DNA of 57,057 nucleotides. Source: a virus. Both the position numbers and the translations under genes were made by a program. The notes under the pieces are model-generated. The model was not told the origin of the DNA, searched no databases, and was given only the letters and a program-made list of their open reading frames with translations. This document shows positions 1 through 9,553 of the stretch, piece by piece (the first letter of the stretch is position 1; each line of letters begins with the position of its first letter). The DNA is taken from IMG/VR virus record IMGVR_UViG_3300037502_003469, positions 1 through 57,057 of that record; one strand, given 5' to 3'.

Positions 1-398
1 CCTGTAGTTCCTTGAACTCCAGTTTCGCCCTGTACTCCTGTAGTTCCTTGAACTCCAGTTTCGCCCTGTACTCCTGTGGCTCCCTGAACCCCAGTTTCGC
101 CCTGTACTCCTGTGGCTCCTTGAACCCCAGTTTCGCCTTGGACACCTGTTGTTCCCTGAACCCCAGTTTCGCCCTGAACTCCAGTTTCACCTTGGACACC
201 TGTATTTCCTTGAACACCAGTTTGTCCTTGGACTCCTGTTGTTCCCTGAATACCTGTTAAACCTACTGGACCTTGTATTCCTCTTGCACCAGTTACACCC
301 TGAACTCCTGTATTTCCTTGGACACCTGTGGCTCCTTGGACTCCAGTTTCACCTTGGACTCCAGTTTCTCCCTGAACTCCCTGAACACCTGTCGAACC
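1..398 (-). repeat. Collagen Gly-X-Y repeat block 4, continues past the left edge
   Basis: Collagen repeats resume after the beta-sandwich-like module and continue out of the window in the same frame. Confidence 0.85.
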
Positions 399-3300
399 TA
401 AATAACCATCAACTTTTGTAATTACAAATTCAACCTGACTTACATTTGCGTTTGTTACACCATCGTCAGCTTTAACCTCAAATCGAACAACCCCTGATTG
501 GTTTAAATCAAGAACCGCTATTCCTTTTGCTGTAGGAGTTAAGGTAAAAACGGCATCGGTTCCAGAAATCAAATTACCATTAAAAGTAATTTGATAGTAA
601 AGAGAGTTTCCTGTTCCGAAAGAACCTGTGGAAACCCAAGCAATGTTATAGTAACCCTCAACTAAATTGATCTCGGTAGCGTCAACTCCTCTACTTATAA
701 CAGAATCGTCGCTTTCTACGTAAATGTTATCAAAAGAAACCGGCGTATATTGATCTGTTATGTTTGTAAAAGATGATCTGTATTGTGCTGTAGCTAAAGG
801 AACACCTGAAAGACCAGTGGCTCCCTGAACTCCTGTATTCCCTTGAATACCTGTCGTTCCTTGGACTCCAGTTTCTCCCTGTACGCCCTGTACACCAGTT
901 TCACCTTGGACTCCTGTAGCCCCCTGAACTCCAGTTTCTCCCTGTACTCCAGTTTCACCTTGGATTCCTTGAACTCCTGTGGCTCCTTGAACGCCAGTTT
1001 CTCCTTGGATACCCTGAACACCAGTTTCACCTTGGACACCCTGAACACCAGTTTCACCTTGGACACCCTGTACTCCGGTTTCACCTTGGATACCTTGAAC
1101 ACCAGTTTCACCTTGGACACCAGTTTCACCGTTAATTCCTGCTATACCAGTTTCACCTTGGATACCCTGAACACCAGTTTCACCTTGGACACCTTGAACG
1201 CCAGTTTCACCGTTAATTCCTGCTATACCAGTTTCACCTTGGACACCTTGAACGCCAGTTTCACCGTTAATTCCTGCTATACCTGTTTCACCTTGGACAC
1301 CAGTTTCTCCGTTAATTCCTGCTATACCTGTTTCACCTTGTACCCCAGTTTCTCCGTTAATTCCGGCTATACCAGTTTCACCTTGGATACCAGTTCCTCC
1401 AGAGGTTCCATCTAATCCTGTGGCTCCTTGAACACCTGTGGCTCCTTGGACTCCAGTTTCTCCCTGAACTCCAGTTTCTCCCTGAACTCCCTGAACACCT
1501 GTGGCTCCTTGGACTCCAGTTTCACCTTGGACTCCAGTTTCTCCCTGAACTCCCTGAACACCTGTGGCTCCTTGGACTCCAGTTTCTCCCTGAACTCCCG
1601 TCATTCCTTGTAAAGCTTGTGAACCTGTAATTAAATTATTTGAAATTTGAAGAAGAACGTCATTATTTGTTGAATCAGAAATTTTAAAAGCACCTGATTC
1701 AGAAGATAGTTTAATATCACCGATAAAAATAGAGTTACCTGATAAGTGTAAATCTCTAAATCTTAACCCAGTGGCTCCTAAATCCTGAGTAGCATCTGTT
1801 TTTGGTAAAACATCTCCATTATCATTTATAAATAACTTTGAATTTTGAACTTCCCCGCTTGTTCCATTAAATCTAGCAACTGATTCATCTTCAGAATCAA
1901 TTAATGGGATTCCGCCTGCTCCAGTGGCTCCTTGTGCTCCAGTTTGACCTTGGATACCTTGAACTCCAGTAGCCCCTACTCCAGTTACCCCTTGAACGCC
2001 TGTTTCGCCCTTGATACCTGTAACTCCTATAGGTCCTTGTAAACCTATAGCTCCAGTAGCTCCTTGAACACCAGTATTTCCCTGAATCCCTGTTTCACCT
2101 TGGATACCTGTTCCTCCAGAGGTTCCAGCGATACCTGTTTCACCTTGGATACCTTGAACTCCAGTTTCACCTTGGATACCTTGAACTCCAGTTTCACCCT
2201 GAACACCTGTGGCTCCTAAACCTCCAGTAACACCTACGGCTCCTACAGCCCCTTGAAGATTTACTACCCAAGAAGAGTAAGTTCCATCACCTTGGGCATA
2301 AGTAACATTTAAGGATAATTCTCCTGTTTCAGAGTCATAACTGATTACTTCTCCGTGGAAATGATTTTCTAAATCATAAGAGACTGCACACGATTGAGAA
2401 ATTGTATATGCTAACCCTGTAGCTACGGTTAAGTTTACTGTTTGTCCTACGGTAGGAATAGCAATAGTATCGACACTCGAAGTCTGATAACGATCACCTA
2501 AACCTGTAACACCTTGAACGCCTGTGGCTCCTTGTACCCCTGTTTCACCTATAACACCTTGGATACCTTGGATACCTTGGATACCTTGGACACCTGTGGC
2601 TCCCTGAACTCCAGTTTCACCTTGGACACCTGTTTCCCCTTGGACACCTGTTTCCCCTTGGACACCTGTGGCTCCCTGAACCCCAGTTTCACCTTGGACT
2701 CCTGTTTCGCCCTGAACTCCGGTATTTCCTTGGACTCCAGTTTCACCCTGTACACCAGTGGCTCCCTGAACTCCTGTTTCGCCTTGAACTCCTGTTTCGC
2801 CTTGTACACCAGTGGCTCCTTGAACCCCAGTTTCACCTTGGACTCCTGTTTCGCCTTGAACTCCTGTGGCTCCCTGAACCCCAGTTTCACCCTGTACACC
2901 AGTGGCTCCTTGGACCCCAGTTTCACCTTGGACTCCTGTTTCGCCTTGTACACCAGTGGCTCCCTGAACCCCTGTTTCGCCTTGGACTCCTGTTTCGCCC
3001 TGAACTCCTGTGGCTCCTTGAACTCCAGTTTCACCCTGTACACCTGTGGCTCCCTGAACTCCTGTTTCGCCTTGAACTCCTGTTTCGCCTTGAACTCCTG
3101 TGGCTCCCTGAACCCCAGTTTCACCCTGTACACCAATGGCTCCCTGAACTCCTGTTTCGCCTTGAACGCCTGTGGCTCCCTGAACTCCTGTATTTCCTTG
3201 AACTCCTGTGGCTCCCTGAACCCCAGTTTCACCTTGGACTCCTGTTTCGCCTTGAACGCCTGTGGCTCCCTGAACCCCAGTTTCGCCCTGTACTCCTGTT

Positions 3301-4385
3301 GTTCCTTGAACCCCTGTTGTTCCTTGAACCCCTGTTGTTCCCTGAACACCAGTTTCGCCTTGAACTCCTGTATTTCCTTGAACGCCTGTGGCTCCTTGAA
3401 CTCCAGTTTCACCCTGTACACCAGTGGCTCCCTGAACTCCTGTTTCGCCTTGGACTCCAGTAGCTCCCTGAACTCCCGTTTCACCCTGTACACCAGTGGC
3501 TCCCTGAACCCCAGTTTCACCTTGGACTCCCGTAGCTCCCTGAACTCCAGTTTCACCCTGTACACCAGTGGCTCCCTGAACTCCTGTAGCTCCTTGAACT
3601 CCAGTTTCACCCTGTACACCAGTGGCTCCCTGAACTCCTGTTTCGCCTTGGACTCCCGTAGCTCCTTGAACTCCTGTTTCGCCTTGGACTCCCGTAGCTC
3701 CTTGAACTCCCGTTTCGCCCTGAACTCCTGTAGCTCCTTGAACTCCTGTAGCTCCTTGAACTCCTGTTTCTCCCTGAACTCCTGTTGTTCCAATTGGTCC
3801 AGTTTGACCCTGATTACCCATTATACCTTGCTGACCAGTTATCCCTTGGACTCCAGTGTTACCTTGAACTCCTGTAAACCCACTTGGACCTGTCTGCCCT
3901 TGGATACCTTGAATACCTCTTTCTCCTAAAGGACCTTGAATACCTGTTGGACCTTGTGTTCCAACACCAGTTGCCCCTGAAATTCCAGCAATACCTGTAG
4001 AACCTTGAATACCTGTATTTCCCTGTACCCCTGTTTCACCTTGTACCCCAGTAGTTCCGACAATACCTGTTGGACCTTCTACACCTTGGACTCCTGTTGC
4101 CCCTTGTGCTCCGACACCAGTCTGCCCTTGGATACCTTCAACCCCTGTCGAACCTTGTAGTCCAGCAACCCCAGTGGCTCCTTGAACTCCTGTCAAACCT
4201 TGTGCAGGCTGAATAGTCGCAAAAGAAGGTTTCCACTCCATTGTTTGAGCATCATAAAAAAAGAAAGTATCCAAATCGTTTACGTACCGAACTTCCTTGT
4301 CTTGTGGATTCACAACAGACAAAAGTTCAGCATAAGTTTGGACAGCATTTGTAATCGCACCAGCTAATAAATCTTGAAATGACAT
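1..4385 (-). CDS. Giant collagen-like tail fibre protein, C-terminus beyond window
   Basis: One uninterrupted frame starts at ATG 4385 and stays open for 1461 codons to the left edge, so the C-terminus is missing. Residues 1-62 are a non-repetitive N-terminal part (begins [15 protein letters not shown]), presumably the virion attachment end. The rest is mostly Gly-X-Y collagen repeat, dominated by [12 protein letters not shown] hexapeptides with very little proline. Three non-collagen modules interrupt it: near 2240-2504 ([10 protein letters not shown]... to [10 protein letters not shown], a type I recognise from phage collagen-like fibres), near 1612-1922 ([14 protein letters not shown]..., tail-fibre-like) and near 400-820 (a beta-sandwich-like domain with [14 protein letters not shown], perhaps TNF/C1q-like). 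It probably forms a long trimeric fibre. The gene is divergent from two glycosyltransferase genes. Repeats and frame are seen; trimer and fibre roles are inferred. Confidence 0.9.
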   Translation of the reverse strand, partial: MSFQDLLAGAITNAVQTYAELLSVVNPQDKEVRYVNDLDTFFFYDAQTMEWKPSFATIQPAQGLTGVQGATGVAGLQGSTGVEGIQGQTGVGAQGATGVQGVEGPTGIVGTTGVQGETGVQGNTGIQGSTGIAGISGATGVGTQGPTGIQGPLGERGIQGIQGQTGPSGFTGVQGNTGVQGITGQQGIMGNQGQTGPIGTTGVQGETGVQGATGVQGATGVQGETGVQGATGVQGETGVQGATGVQGETGVQGATGVQGETGVQGATGVQGATGVQGETGVQGATGVQGETGVQGATGVQGETGVQGATGVQGETGVQGATGVQGETGVQGATGVQGNTGVQGETGVQGTTGVQGTTGVQGTTGVQGETGVQGATGVQGETGVQGETGVQGATGVQGNTGVQGATGVQGETGVQGAIGVQGETGVQGATGVQGETGVQGETGVQGATGVQGETGVQGATGVQGETGVQGETGVQGATGVQGETGVQGETGVQGATGVQGETGVQGATGVQGETGVQGETGVQGATGVQGETGVQGETGVQGATGVQGETGVQGNTGVQGETGVQGETGVQGATGVQGETGVQGETGVQGETGVQGATGVQGIQGIQGIQGVIGETGVQGATGVQGVTGLGDRYQTSSVDTIAIPTVGQTVNLTVATGLAYTISQSCAVSYDLENHFHGEVISYDSETGELSLNVTYAQGDGTYSSWVVNLQGAVGAVGVTGGLGATGVQGETGVQGIQGETGVQGIQGETGIAGTSGGTGIQGETGIQGNTGVQGATGAIGLQGPIGVTGIKGETGVQGVTGVGATGVQGIQGQTGAQGATGAGGIPLIDSEDESVARFNGTSGEVQNSKLFINDNGDVLPKTDATQDLGATGLRFRDLHLSGNSIFIGDIKLSSESGAFKISDSTNNDVLLQISNNLITGSQALQGMTGVQGETGVQGATGVQGVQGETGVQGETGVQGATGVQGVQGETGVQGETGVQGATGVQGATGLDGTSGGTGIQGETGIAGINGETGVQGETGIAGINGETGVQGETGIAGINGETGVQGVQGETGIAGINGETGVQGVQGETGVQGIQGETGIAGINGETGVQGETGVQGIQGETGVQGVQGETGVQGVQGETGVQGIQGETGVQGATGVQGIQGETGVQGETGVQGATGVQGETGVQGVQGETGVQGTTGIQGNTGVQGATGLSGVPLATAQYRSSFTNITDQYTPVSFDNIYVESDDSVISRGVDATEINLVEGYYNIAWVSTGSFGTGNSLYYQITFNGNLISGTDAVFTLTPTAKGIAVLDLNQSGVVRFEVKADDGVTNANVSQVEFVITKVDGYLGSTGVQGVQGETGVQGETGVQGATGVQGNTGVQGVTGARGIQGPVGLTGIQGTTGVQGQTGVQGNTGVQGETGVQGETGVQGTTGVQGETGVQGATGVQGETGVQGATGVQGETGVQGTTGVQGETGVQGTT
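822..1611 (-). repeat. Collagen Gly-X-Y repeat block 3
   Basis: Collagen repeats that include a distinct longer-order repeat at about 1120-1390, in which GIAGINGET alternates with GIQGET. This sub-block is not shared with block 1. Confidence 0.85.
1923..2239 (-). repeat. Collagen Gly-X-Y repeat block 2
   Basis: Short collagen block between two non-collagen modules of the fibre gene. It has less regular triplets, including an Ala/Val-rich stretch ([14 protein letters not shown]). Confidence 0.8.
2505..4199 (-). repeat. Collagen Gly-X-Y repeat block 1 (largest)
   Basis: About 565 codons of Gly-X-Y with an 18-bp dominant period (GVQ GxT). The unit is more degenerate near 4199-3780 ([25 protein letters not shown]) and almost homogeneous between 3780 and 2600, which suggests recent tandem amplification there. 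Confidence 0.9.
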
Positions 4386-4558
4386 TTATTCTTCCTAAGC
4401 AATTCAGGTTTAAAGGTTATATTTTTTTATTAAATATCCATCTTTTAATTATATTGACATTTTACGGTAATTGTCGAAAATTTAATCACAATGTTTTTTA
4501 AAAAACAAATTAAAAATTCAACATCACTCTTTAAAAATAATATAAAAGGATTACCCTT
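4386..4558. promoter_or_regulatory. Divergent intergenic region with a possible plus-strand promoter
   Basis: A 173-bp AT-rich gap separates the leftward collagen gene from the rightward glycosyltransferase gene, so both need a promoter here. On the plus strand a perfect TTGACA lies at 4454-4459, but no convincing -10 box stands 17 bases downstream. A Shine-Dalgarno-like AAAGGA sits just upstream of ATG 4559. Confidence 0.35.
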
Positions 4559-6037
4559 ATGACAACGCTAACACTTTGCATGATTGTAAAAAATGAAGAA
4601 GAAGTTATTGAGCGTTGTTTAAATTCTATTGAAAAAGTCTGCGATGAAATCATTATTGCTGATACAGGCTCTACTGATAGAACATTAGAAATCGTCAGTA
4701 GATATTCTAAAGTAAAAGTAGTTCACTTTGATTGGATTAATGACTTTTCAGCAGCTAGAAATTACTCATTTAGCCATGCGACCAAAGATTTAATACTATG
4801 GTTAGACGCAGACGACGTTATTAAACCAAAAGATTTAAAAATATTAAATTCTATAAAAGATAAAAGTATTAACGAATTACCTGATTGCTACATCGCCAAA
4901 TATCAGTACGCTCATGATGATTTAGATAATGTTACGGTATCTTTATCAAGGGAAAGAATTTTTAAAAGATCAGCGAACCCAGTTTGGATGTATAGAATTC
5001 ATGAATGTGTTCCTCTTTCAGGATTCAAAAAAATAGAAAATATTGATTTTGAAGTGCATCATTATAAAACTCAAAAACAAATAGTTAGAGCGGAAGGTAG
5101 AAATTTAAAGATTTTAAAAGAATGTTGCGAAAATCCGCAAACGAGATGCTCAAGATATGAATTCTATTACGGAAAAGAATTGGCAGATCACGGTAAATGG
5201 GATGAAGCAATAAAATGGTTAAAATCTTATTTAGATCATTGGGATTATTATGAAGATGCTTATTTCGCTACATATAAATTAGCAGAAATTGAGTTTAACA
5301 AAAAAGATTACGACAAATCCGCACATTATTGCTTTGATGCTTTAAAATTAGATCAAAGGCGTGCTGATTTATTTTGTTTCTTGGGTTTAATCTATATAAA
5401 TAAACAAAGATGGGATTTAGCTAAATTTTGGTATAGCACCGCTCTAATTATGCCTTACCCGACAGATAGTTTAGGCTTTTTTAACATGACGTATCACACA
5501 TTTACTCCACATTTCCAACTAAGTTATGTTTATTCAATGTTAAAAGATTGGAAAAAAGCTCTTGAACATATAGAAGAAGCTTTAAAATTTAGACCTACAG
5601 ATAAAAATGCACTATTTAACAAAGAAGTTATACAAAATAATATATGCCCTCCAACTAAAAAACCTAAAAAAGTAGCAATATACATACCTTTTGTTTATGA
5701 CGAGAATAACCCGAATATTAGACTTAGAAAAGTCAATGTTCAAAAAGCATTGAAGAAAAACGGATTTGATTCTGAAATTGTCACTAAATTTGAAAAGCTT
5801 GATTATTTTGATTACGTATTTTCACATTCCCCGTTTTCATCCCAAGAATTGAGAAAATTAAAGTCAAACGGTAAAATAATCGCTATTGATATGGCTGAAG
5901 GCATTTTTGACGAAAATTTTCTAAAATCATTGAAAGAGTATAATTTAGTTTTTTGTTCTAGTTCAAAATTGCAAAACGTAGCTAAAAATTATAATCTGAA
6001 CTCTGTTCATCTGTCAGATAGCTTTGAGGGAAATTAA
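4559..6037 (+). CDS. GT2 glycosyltransferase with TPR-like region and half of a GT-B domain
   Basis: Residues 1-90 are a GT-A fold family 2 glycosyltransferase domain: ADTGSTDRT at 34-42 (nucleotide-sugar loop), DFSAARN at 62-68 and WLDADD at 81-86 (metal-binding DxD). Residues about 175-350 look like TPR helices (YFATYKLAEIEF, ADLFCFLGLIYINKQRW). From about 372 to the end a Rossmann-like segment begins (KKVAIYIPFVYDENNP) that resembles the N-terminal half of a GT-B enzyme and stops abruptly. The matching C-terminal half opens the next gene in another frame. It should transfer sugar from a nucleotide-sugar donor in the cytoplasm; acceptor unknown, possibly the neighbouring collagen-like fibre. 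Confidence 0.85.
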   Translation: MTTLTLCMIVKNEEEVIERCLNSIEKVCDEIIIADTGSTDRTLEIVSRYSKVKVVHFDWINDFSAARNYSFSHATKDLILWLDADDVIKPKDLKILNSIKDKSINELPDCYIAKYQYAHDDLDNVTVSLSRERIFKRSANPVWMYRIHECVPLSGFKKIENIDFEVHHYKTQKQIVRAEGRNLKILKECCENPQTRCSRYEFYYGKELADHGKWDEAIKWLKSYLDHWDYYEDAYFATYKLAEIEFNKKDYDKSAHYCFDALKLDQRRADLFCFLGLIYINKQRWDLAKFWYSTALIMPYPTDSLGFFNMTYHTFTPHFQLSYVYSMLKDWKKALEHIEEALKFRPTDKNALFNKEVIQNNICPPTKKPKKVAIYIPFVYDENNPNIRLRKVNVQKALKKNGFDSEIVTKFEKLDYFDYVFSHSPFSSQELRKLKSNGKIIAIDMAEGIFDENFLKSLKEYNLVFCSSSKLQNVAKNYNLNSVHLSDSFEGN

Positions 6038-6038
6038 A

Positions 6039-8375
6039 ATGGTAACAGTAGGATATTGTGCAATGGGAGGCGGAATTTACGCCGCTCAACAATTAAGACC
6101 TTTAATTGAATCATTAGGAATGAAGTTGTTCATAATTACTGAATGGGATGAAGCAGACATCCCTTGGAATAAAGATACCTATCTCCAAGAGCTTGCCAAA
6201 TTTGATATTCTTATTTGTCCTATAGATCATTATAAATTTCCATACAAAGGAAATAACAAGCTTTCTCAATATATGTACTTGAAAAAGCCTGTGATAGCTT
6301 CTCCTCTACAAAGCTATAAAGAAATTGTTACAAATGGTGAGAATGGTTTCATTGCTGATAAATTGGAAGATTGGGTTAAATACCTAACGCTTTTACGTGA
6401 CAACCAAGATTTAAGAAATTCAATTGGTGAAAAAGCTTTTGAAACAGTAAAACATAATTTTTCTCCTTCTTTTTTGTCTGAAAAAATGTATGAATGTTTT
6501 AAAGAAGTAGAAAATACAATTGATATTATTATTCCAAATTATAACAACAAAAAATATCTTTTAAAAACTTTAGAGTCTTTAAAAGAAAATACCAAAAATA
6601 GCTTTGTGGTACACGTTGTAGATTCTAGTACGGAAGATGTTTCCGAAGTTTCAAATTACCTAGCTTCTTCTGGTATGAGATACAGTTTCAAAAAATTTAA
6701 TGAAAGAACTTGTTTTAGTAAGCAAGTCAATTGGGGAATCGAAAATTCAAGCAATAACCTTATTTTGATTGGAAACAATGATTTGCTTTTTACTAAAAAT
6801 TGGGATGAACCTTTAGTTTCTTTTTTAAAAGATAACCCTAACACAATGGTTGGACCTTTATCTAATTGTGACAAGTATTGGCTACATAATCATAACCTTA
6901 TTACCAATAAAGGTTTAAGCCTTGAACCCGGAATACATTCGATTGAGGACTTTGATATTGACGACTTTTATTTTTCTCAAAACAATTTTAAAAAAGATGA
7001 AAGATTCCAGCGAGAAAAGTTAGCTTTTTATTGCACGATGTTTAACCGTAAACTTGTTAGCAAAATAGGAATACTAGACCCTGAATATGTGAATGGAGGA
7101 GAGGATTTCGATTATTGCTATCGTGCAAAAAAGGCTGGGTGGAATTTTTATACAATACACCAATCTTTTGTATTTCATTTTGGCGGAAAAACTCGAAAAG
7201 TTAATGAAAATGAGAATTATAATAGGCATCACGAAGAAGATGTTTTTAACAACACTAGATTAAAAAAGAAGTTAGGTAAATCTGTTTTAGCTTTTTACCT
7301 TGGAGCAGGGTGGGAAAAATGGGATGAAACTAACTTAATTCAAGGTGGAATAGGAGGCTCAGAAACGGCAGCTATTTGGATGGCTAGAGAACTTTCTAAA
7401 TTTGGATACCAAGTTAAACTTTTTGCAGACCCAAAAACCGAACACATGGATTCTAGTGGAGATGATGTAGAATATATTCATTGGAGCAAGTGGGAAAATT
7501 TCGCTAAAACTACCTTCATTGATTTCTTAATATCCTCAAGAACTGTAGCACCTTTTCACAATTTAATTCACGCTTATAAGAAATTTGTTTGGGTTCATGA
7601 TGTATTTATTAATCCTGATAGAAATCACAATGTATTTGTAAACGATGTTACAAATTACTTATGTTTATCAGAATGGCATAAAAATTATTTGAATTATCAC
7701 CACAGCATACCGCTTGAAAAAATACACATAACTGCTAACGGTATTGATGAAACACGTTATCAAAAAGATTTTGAACGTAACGCATCTCAAATATTTTATT
7801 CTTCTAGCCCTGACAGAGGTTTAGACACTCTTCTTTATTGTGCAGATTTTATAAAAGATTATGTTCCAAATTTTAAAGTGGTTGTAGCTTATGGATTTAA
7901 TAATTGGGAAAAGGCTGTCAGATTCAGAAATAACCCTTCCGAAGTTGAAGCAATGGAAAATTTAAAAAAACAGCTACAAAAACCTTATGTCGAATATGTA
8001 GGAAGAGTAGATCAAAAGAAACTCGCTGAAATTCAGCTTCAAAGTAGTGGTTGGTTTTACCCTACAAAATTCCATGAAACTTTTTGTATCACCGCTGCCG
8101 AAGCAGGGTGGAGCGGTAATCCTATTATCGCCTCTAAACACGCAGGAATTATATCTACTGTAAAAGAAGGCGGATTGCTTTTGGAAGGTGACGCTTACTC
8201 TAAAGAATACAGAGAAAGATTTATTAATGAGTGCGTTGATATGCTTGTTAATAAAAAGAAGAATAGAGATTGGGGTGAAATGGCTAAAGAAAGAATGAAG
8301 AGATTTACATGGAAAGCTGTCGCTTTACAATGGCATAGAATGTTTCAAGAAGGAGTGTTTACTGAGATTCAATGA
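6039..8375 (+). CDS. Multidomain glycosyltransferase (GT-B half, GT2, GT4)
   Basis: I chose ATG 6039, preceded by GAGGG at 6026-6030, over an upstream TTG at 6024. This gives 778 residues. Residues 1-150 resemble the C-terminal half of a GT4-type GT-B enzyme (LSQYMYLKKPVIAS, NGENGFIADKLEDW). Residues about 160-410 form a GT2 domain (IDIIIPNYNN, GNNDLLF, NGGEDFDYCYRAKKAG). Residues about 420-778 form a nearly complete GT4 enzyme (GGIGGSETAAIWMARELSK, HITANGIDETRY, SSSPDRGLDTLL, ETFCITAAEAGWSG). The upstream stop lies one base before this ATG, so the pair should be translationally coupled. Catalytic families are well supported; substrates are not. Confidence 0.87.
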   Translation: MVTVGYCAMGGGIYAAQQLRPLIESLGMKLFIITEWDEADIPWNKDTYLQELAKFDILICPIDHYKFPYKGNNKLSQYMYLKKPVIASPLQSYKEIVTNGENGFIADKLEDWVKYLTLLRDNQDLRNSIGEKAFETVKHNFSPSFLSEKMYECFKEVENTIDIIIPNYNNKKYLLKTLESLKENTKNSFVVHVVDSSTEDVSEVSNYLASSGMRYSFKKFNERTCFSKQVNWGIENSSNNLILIGNNDLLFTKNWDEPLVSFLKDNPNTMVGPLSNCDKYWLHNHNLITNKGLSLEPGIHSIEDFDIDDFYFSQNNFKKDERFQREKLAFYCTMFNRKLVSKIGILDPEYVNGGEDFDYCYRAKKAGWNFYTIHQSFVFHFGGKTRKVNENENYNRHHEEDVFNNTRLKKKLGKSVLAFYLGAGWEKWDETNLIQGGIGGSETAAIWMARELSKFGYQVKLFADPKTEHMDSSGDDVEYIHWSKWENFAKTTFIDFLISSRTVAPFHNLIHAYKKFVWVHDVFINPDRNHNVFVNDVTNYLCLSEWHKNYLNYHHSIPLEKIHITANGIDETRYQKDFERNASQIFYSSSPDRGLDTLLYCADFIKDYVPNFKVVVAYGFNNWEKAVRFRNNPSEVEAMENLKKQLQKPYVEYVGRVDQKKLAEIQLQSSGWFYPTKFHETFCITAAEAGWSGNPIIASKHAGIISTVKEGGLLLEGDAYSKEYRERFINECVDMLVNKKKNRDWGEMAKERMKRFTWKAVALQWHRMFQEGVFTEIQ

Positions 8376-8523
8376 TCTCTTTAACACACCTATATTTTTC
8401 AGCTTTAAAAATTTTTTTATTGTCTTTGCCGAATTTTTCGCAAGTTTCTCTGAAAGCAAAATGATATGGGTAATCTATGGTATTATTATTCTCAATAACG
8501 AAGTAAAGAATCCAAATAATCAC
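8359..8523 (-). CDS. Possible small protein, 54 residues, GTG start
   Basis: A short frame begins at GTG 8523, sharing bases with the TGA of the gene above it (GTGA overlap, as at many boundaries here), and ends at TAA 8359. The product starts with a hydrophobic run (VIIWILYFVIE) and continues with a charged tail (CEKFGKDNKKIFKAEKYRC). It overlaps the 3' end of the convergent glycosyltransferase gene by 17 bases. No family recognised; it could be a chance frame. Confidence 0.4.
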   Translation of the reverse strand: MIIWILYFVIENNNTIDYPYHFAFRETCEKFGKDNKKIFKAEKYRCVKEIIESQ

Positions 8524-8906
8524 TTTTTAGTAATTTTAATTTTTTGATTGTCATAGGAAACTTCGTAATTGTCTCCGACTTCTTTTTTTAAAGAATTTAA
8601 AGCTTTAATTTTACTTGAGCCTCCTAAGTCGATAGCAACTTCTAAAGAACCGTCTAAATGATTCTTTTTAGGTTCTCCCATGAAATGAAATTTACCATCT
8701 CCAAAACCTTCATTGAATCCCTTAGAAAACCACTTTTTTAGACTATAAACATTTGAGTCATCGTTGAAAGTCATTTTTTTATTATGACCTTGAAACATAG
8801 GGTCGCTTTTTGTCTTTTTTGTCTTAGGGTGCTCTTTCTTATACTGTTCATAAGAAATGGCTAATTTTTTCTCTAATTCTGCTATTTTTTCTTTAATCTT
8901 TTTCAT
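8520..8906 (-). CDS. Hypothetical protein with helical Lys-rich leader
   Basis: A 128-residue basic protein of unknown function. It opens with MKKIKEKIAELEKKLA, a short amphipathic helix that recurs in variant form at the N-terminus of several small proteins of this window (for example those starting at 9503 and 51286). A Lys-rich linker follows, then a probable globular domain (VYSLKKWFSKGFNEGFGDG) and a C-terminal beta-like part (NYEVSYDNQKIKITKK). It begins 3 bases after its upstream neighbour stops, so they are probably cotranscribed. Confidence 0.75.
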   Translation of the reverse strand: MKKIKEKIAELEKKLAISYEQYKKEHPKTKKTKSDPMFQGHNKKMTFNDDSNVYSLKKWFSKGFNEGFGDGKFHFMGEPKKNHLDGSLEVAIDLGGSSKIKALNSLKKEVGDNYEVSYDNQKIKITKK

Positions 8907-8909
8907 AAT

Positions 8910-9503
8910 TTAATCCAATGCACAATAACGGTGATATTTAATTCCCTCGTCTCCCATTGCAGACACGATTTCATTAAAGTCCATATTTTTTATTTTTGCT
9001 TGATTGTCTTTAACCCAGCGATAAAAAACTTTAATGTCAGCTTTTCCACCCTTAATGGCAGGAATACAAGTTTCTTCATTTATATCAGAACGATCTCTCA
9101 CTCTGAAAGAGTCGTAATCAGCTTGAATGAAAACATCTTTACCTTGAATAGAGATTGGTTTGAAACCTGCCGGTGAAATTTCAATACCTTTATGCTTTCT
9201 TTCATAAAGTTTAATGTTGTCATCTTTCTCTAAGTATTTTTTTGCAATTTTTAATGCAGAATCAAAAGACTTAGCTTTTTCTAACTCTTCCATTAAGTCC
9301 GGTTCATTATTTGATCTGTTTAGATCATATAAAACAAAGCTATCCACCATCTTTCCACGTTTGCCTGCGTTTGTTAAATCCCAAACAGCAACGTCTCTAT
9401 CATAGCGGTGAATTCTTATTGAGCCTACTTCAACACTCTCCCCACGGGATATGCTGGCTAACTTGTGTTGAAGATGAATGATTTGTTCTTTTAAATTTTG
9501 CAT
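8910..9503 (-). CDS. Hypothetical protein with helical leader
   Basis: A 197-residue protein of unknown function. The N-terminus (MQNLKEQIIHLQHKLASI) matches the leader pattern of other small proteins here, and the body is a mixed alpha/beta sequence (VEVGSIRIHRYDRDVAVWDL, KVFYRWVKDNQAKIKNMDF). I recognise no catalytic motif. It is the first gene after a strong stem-loop at 9516-9546 and is followed immediately by the 8520-8906 gene. It may be a virion-associated protein if the leader is a targeting peptide; this is inference. Confidence 0.75.
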   Translation of the reverse strand: MQNLKEQIIHLQHKLASISRGESVEVGSIRIHRYDRDVAVWDLTNAGKRGKMVDSFVLYDLNRSNNEPDLMEELEKAKSFDSALKIAKKYLEKDDNIKLYERKHKGIEISPAGFKPISIQGKDVFIQADYDSFRVRDRSDINEETCIPAIKGGKADIKVFYRWVKDNQAKIKNMDFNEIVSAMGDEGIKYHRYCALD

Positions 9504-9515
9504 AATGTTTTATAA

Positions 9516-9546
9516 AGTACGCACCAAAGTTATTTCGATGCGTACT
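9516..9546 (-). terminator. Stem-loop between structural gene and downstream pair
   Basis: AGTACGCA (9516-9523) pairs perfectly with TGCGTACT (9539-9546) across a 15-base loop. It lies just below the stop of the 9554-10132 gene. The downstream minus-strand side is AU-rich rather than a clean U run, so termination may be partial. Confidence 0.5.
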
Positions 9547-9553
9547 GTTTTAA

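Noticed and set aside
12-4367. Many open frames on the plus strand and in the third minus frame within the collagen gene
   Set aside because: The repeat codons lack stops in the other frames, so long antisense frames of low-complexity Ser/Leu/Asn or Lys/Glu/Phe arise automatically. None has a ribosome site or non-repetitive content.
6024-6038. TTG 6024 as start of the second glycosyltransferase
   Set aside because: ATG 6039 has a better-placed GAGGG site; the TTG frame would overlap the upstream stop without a ribosome site.
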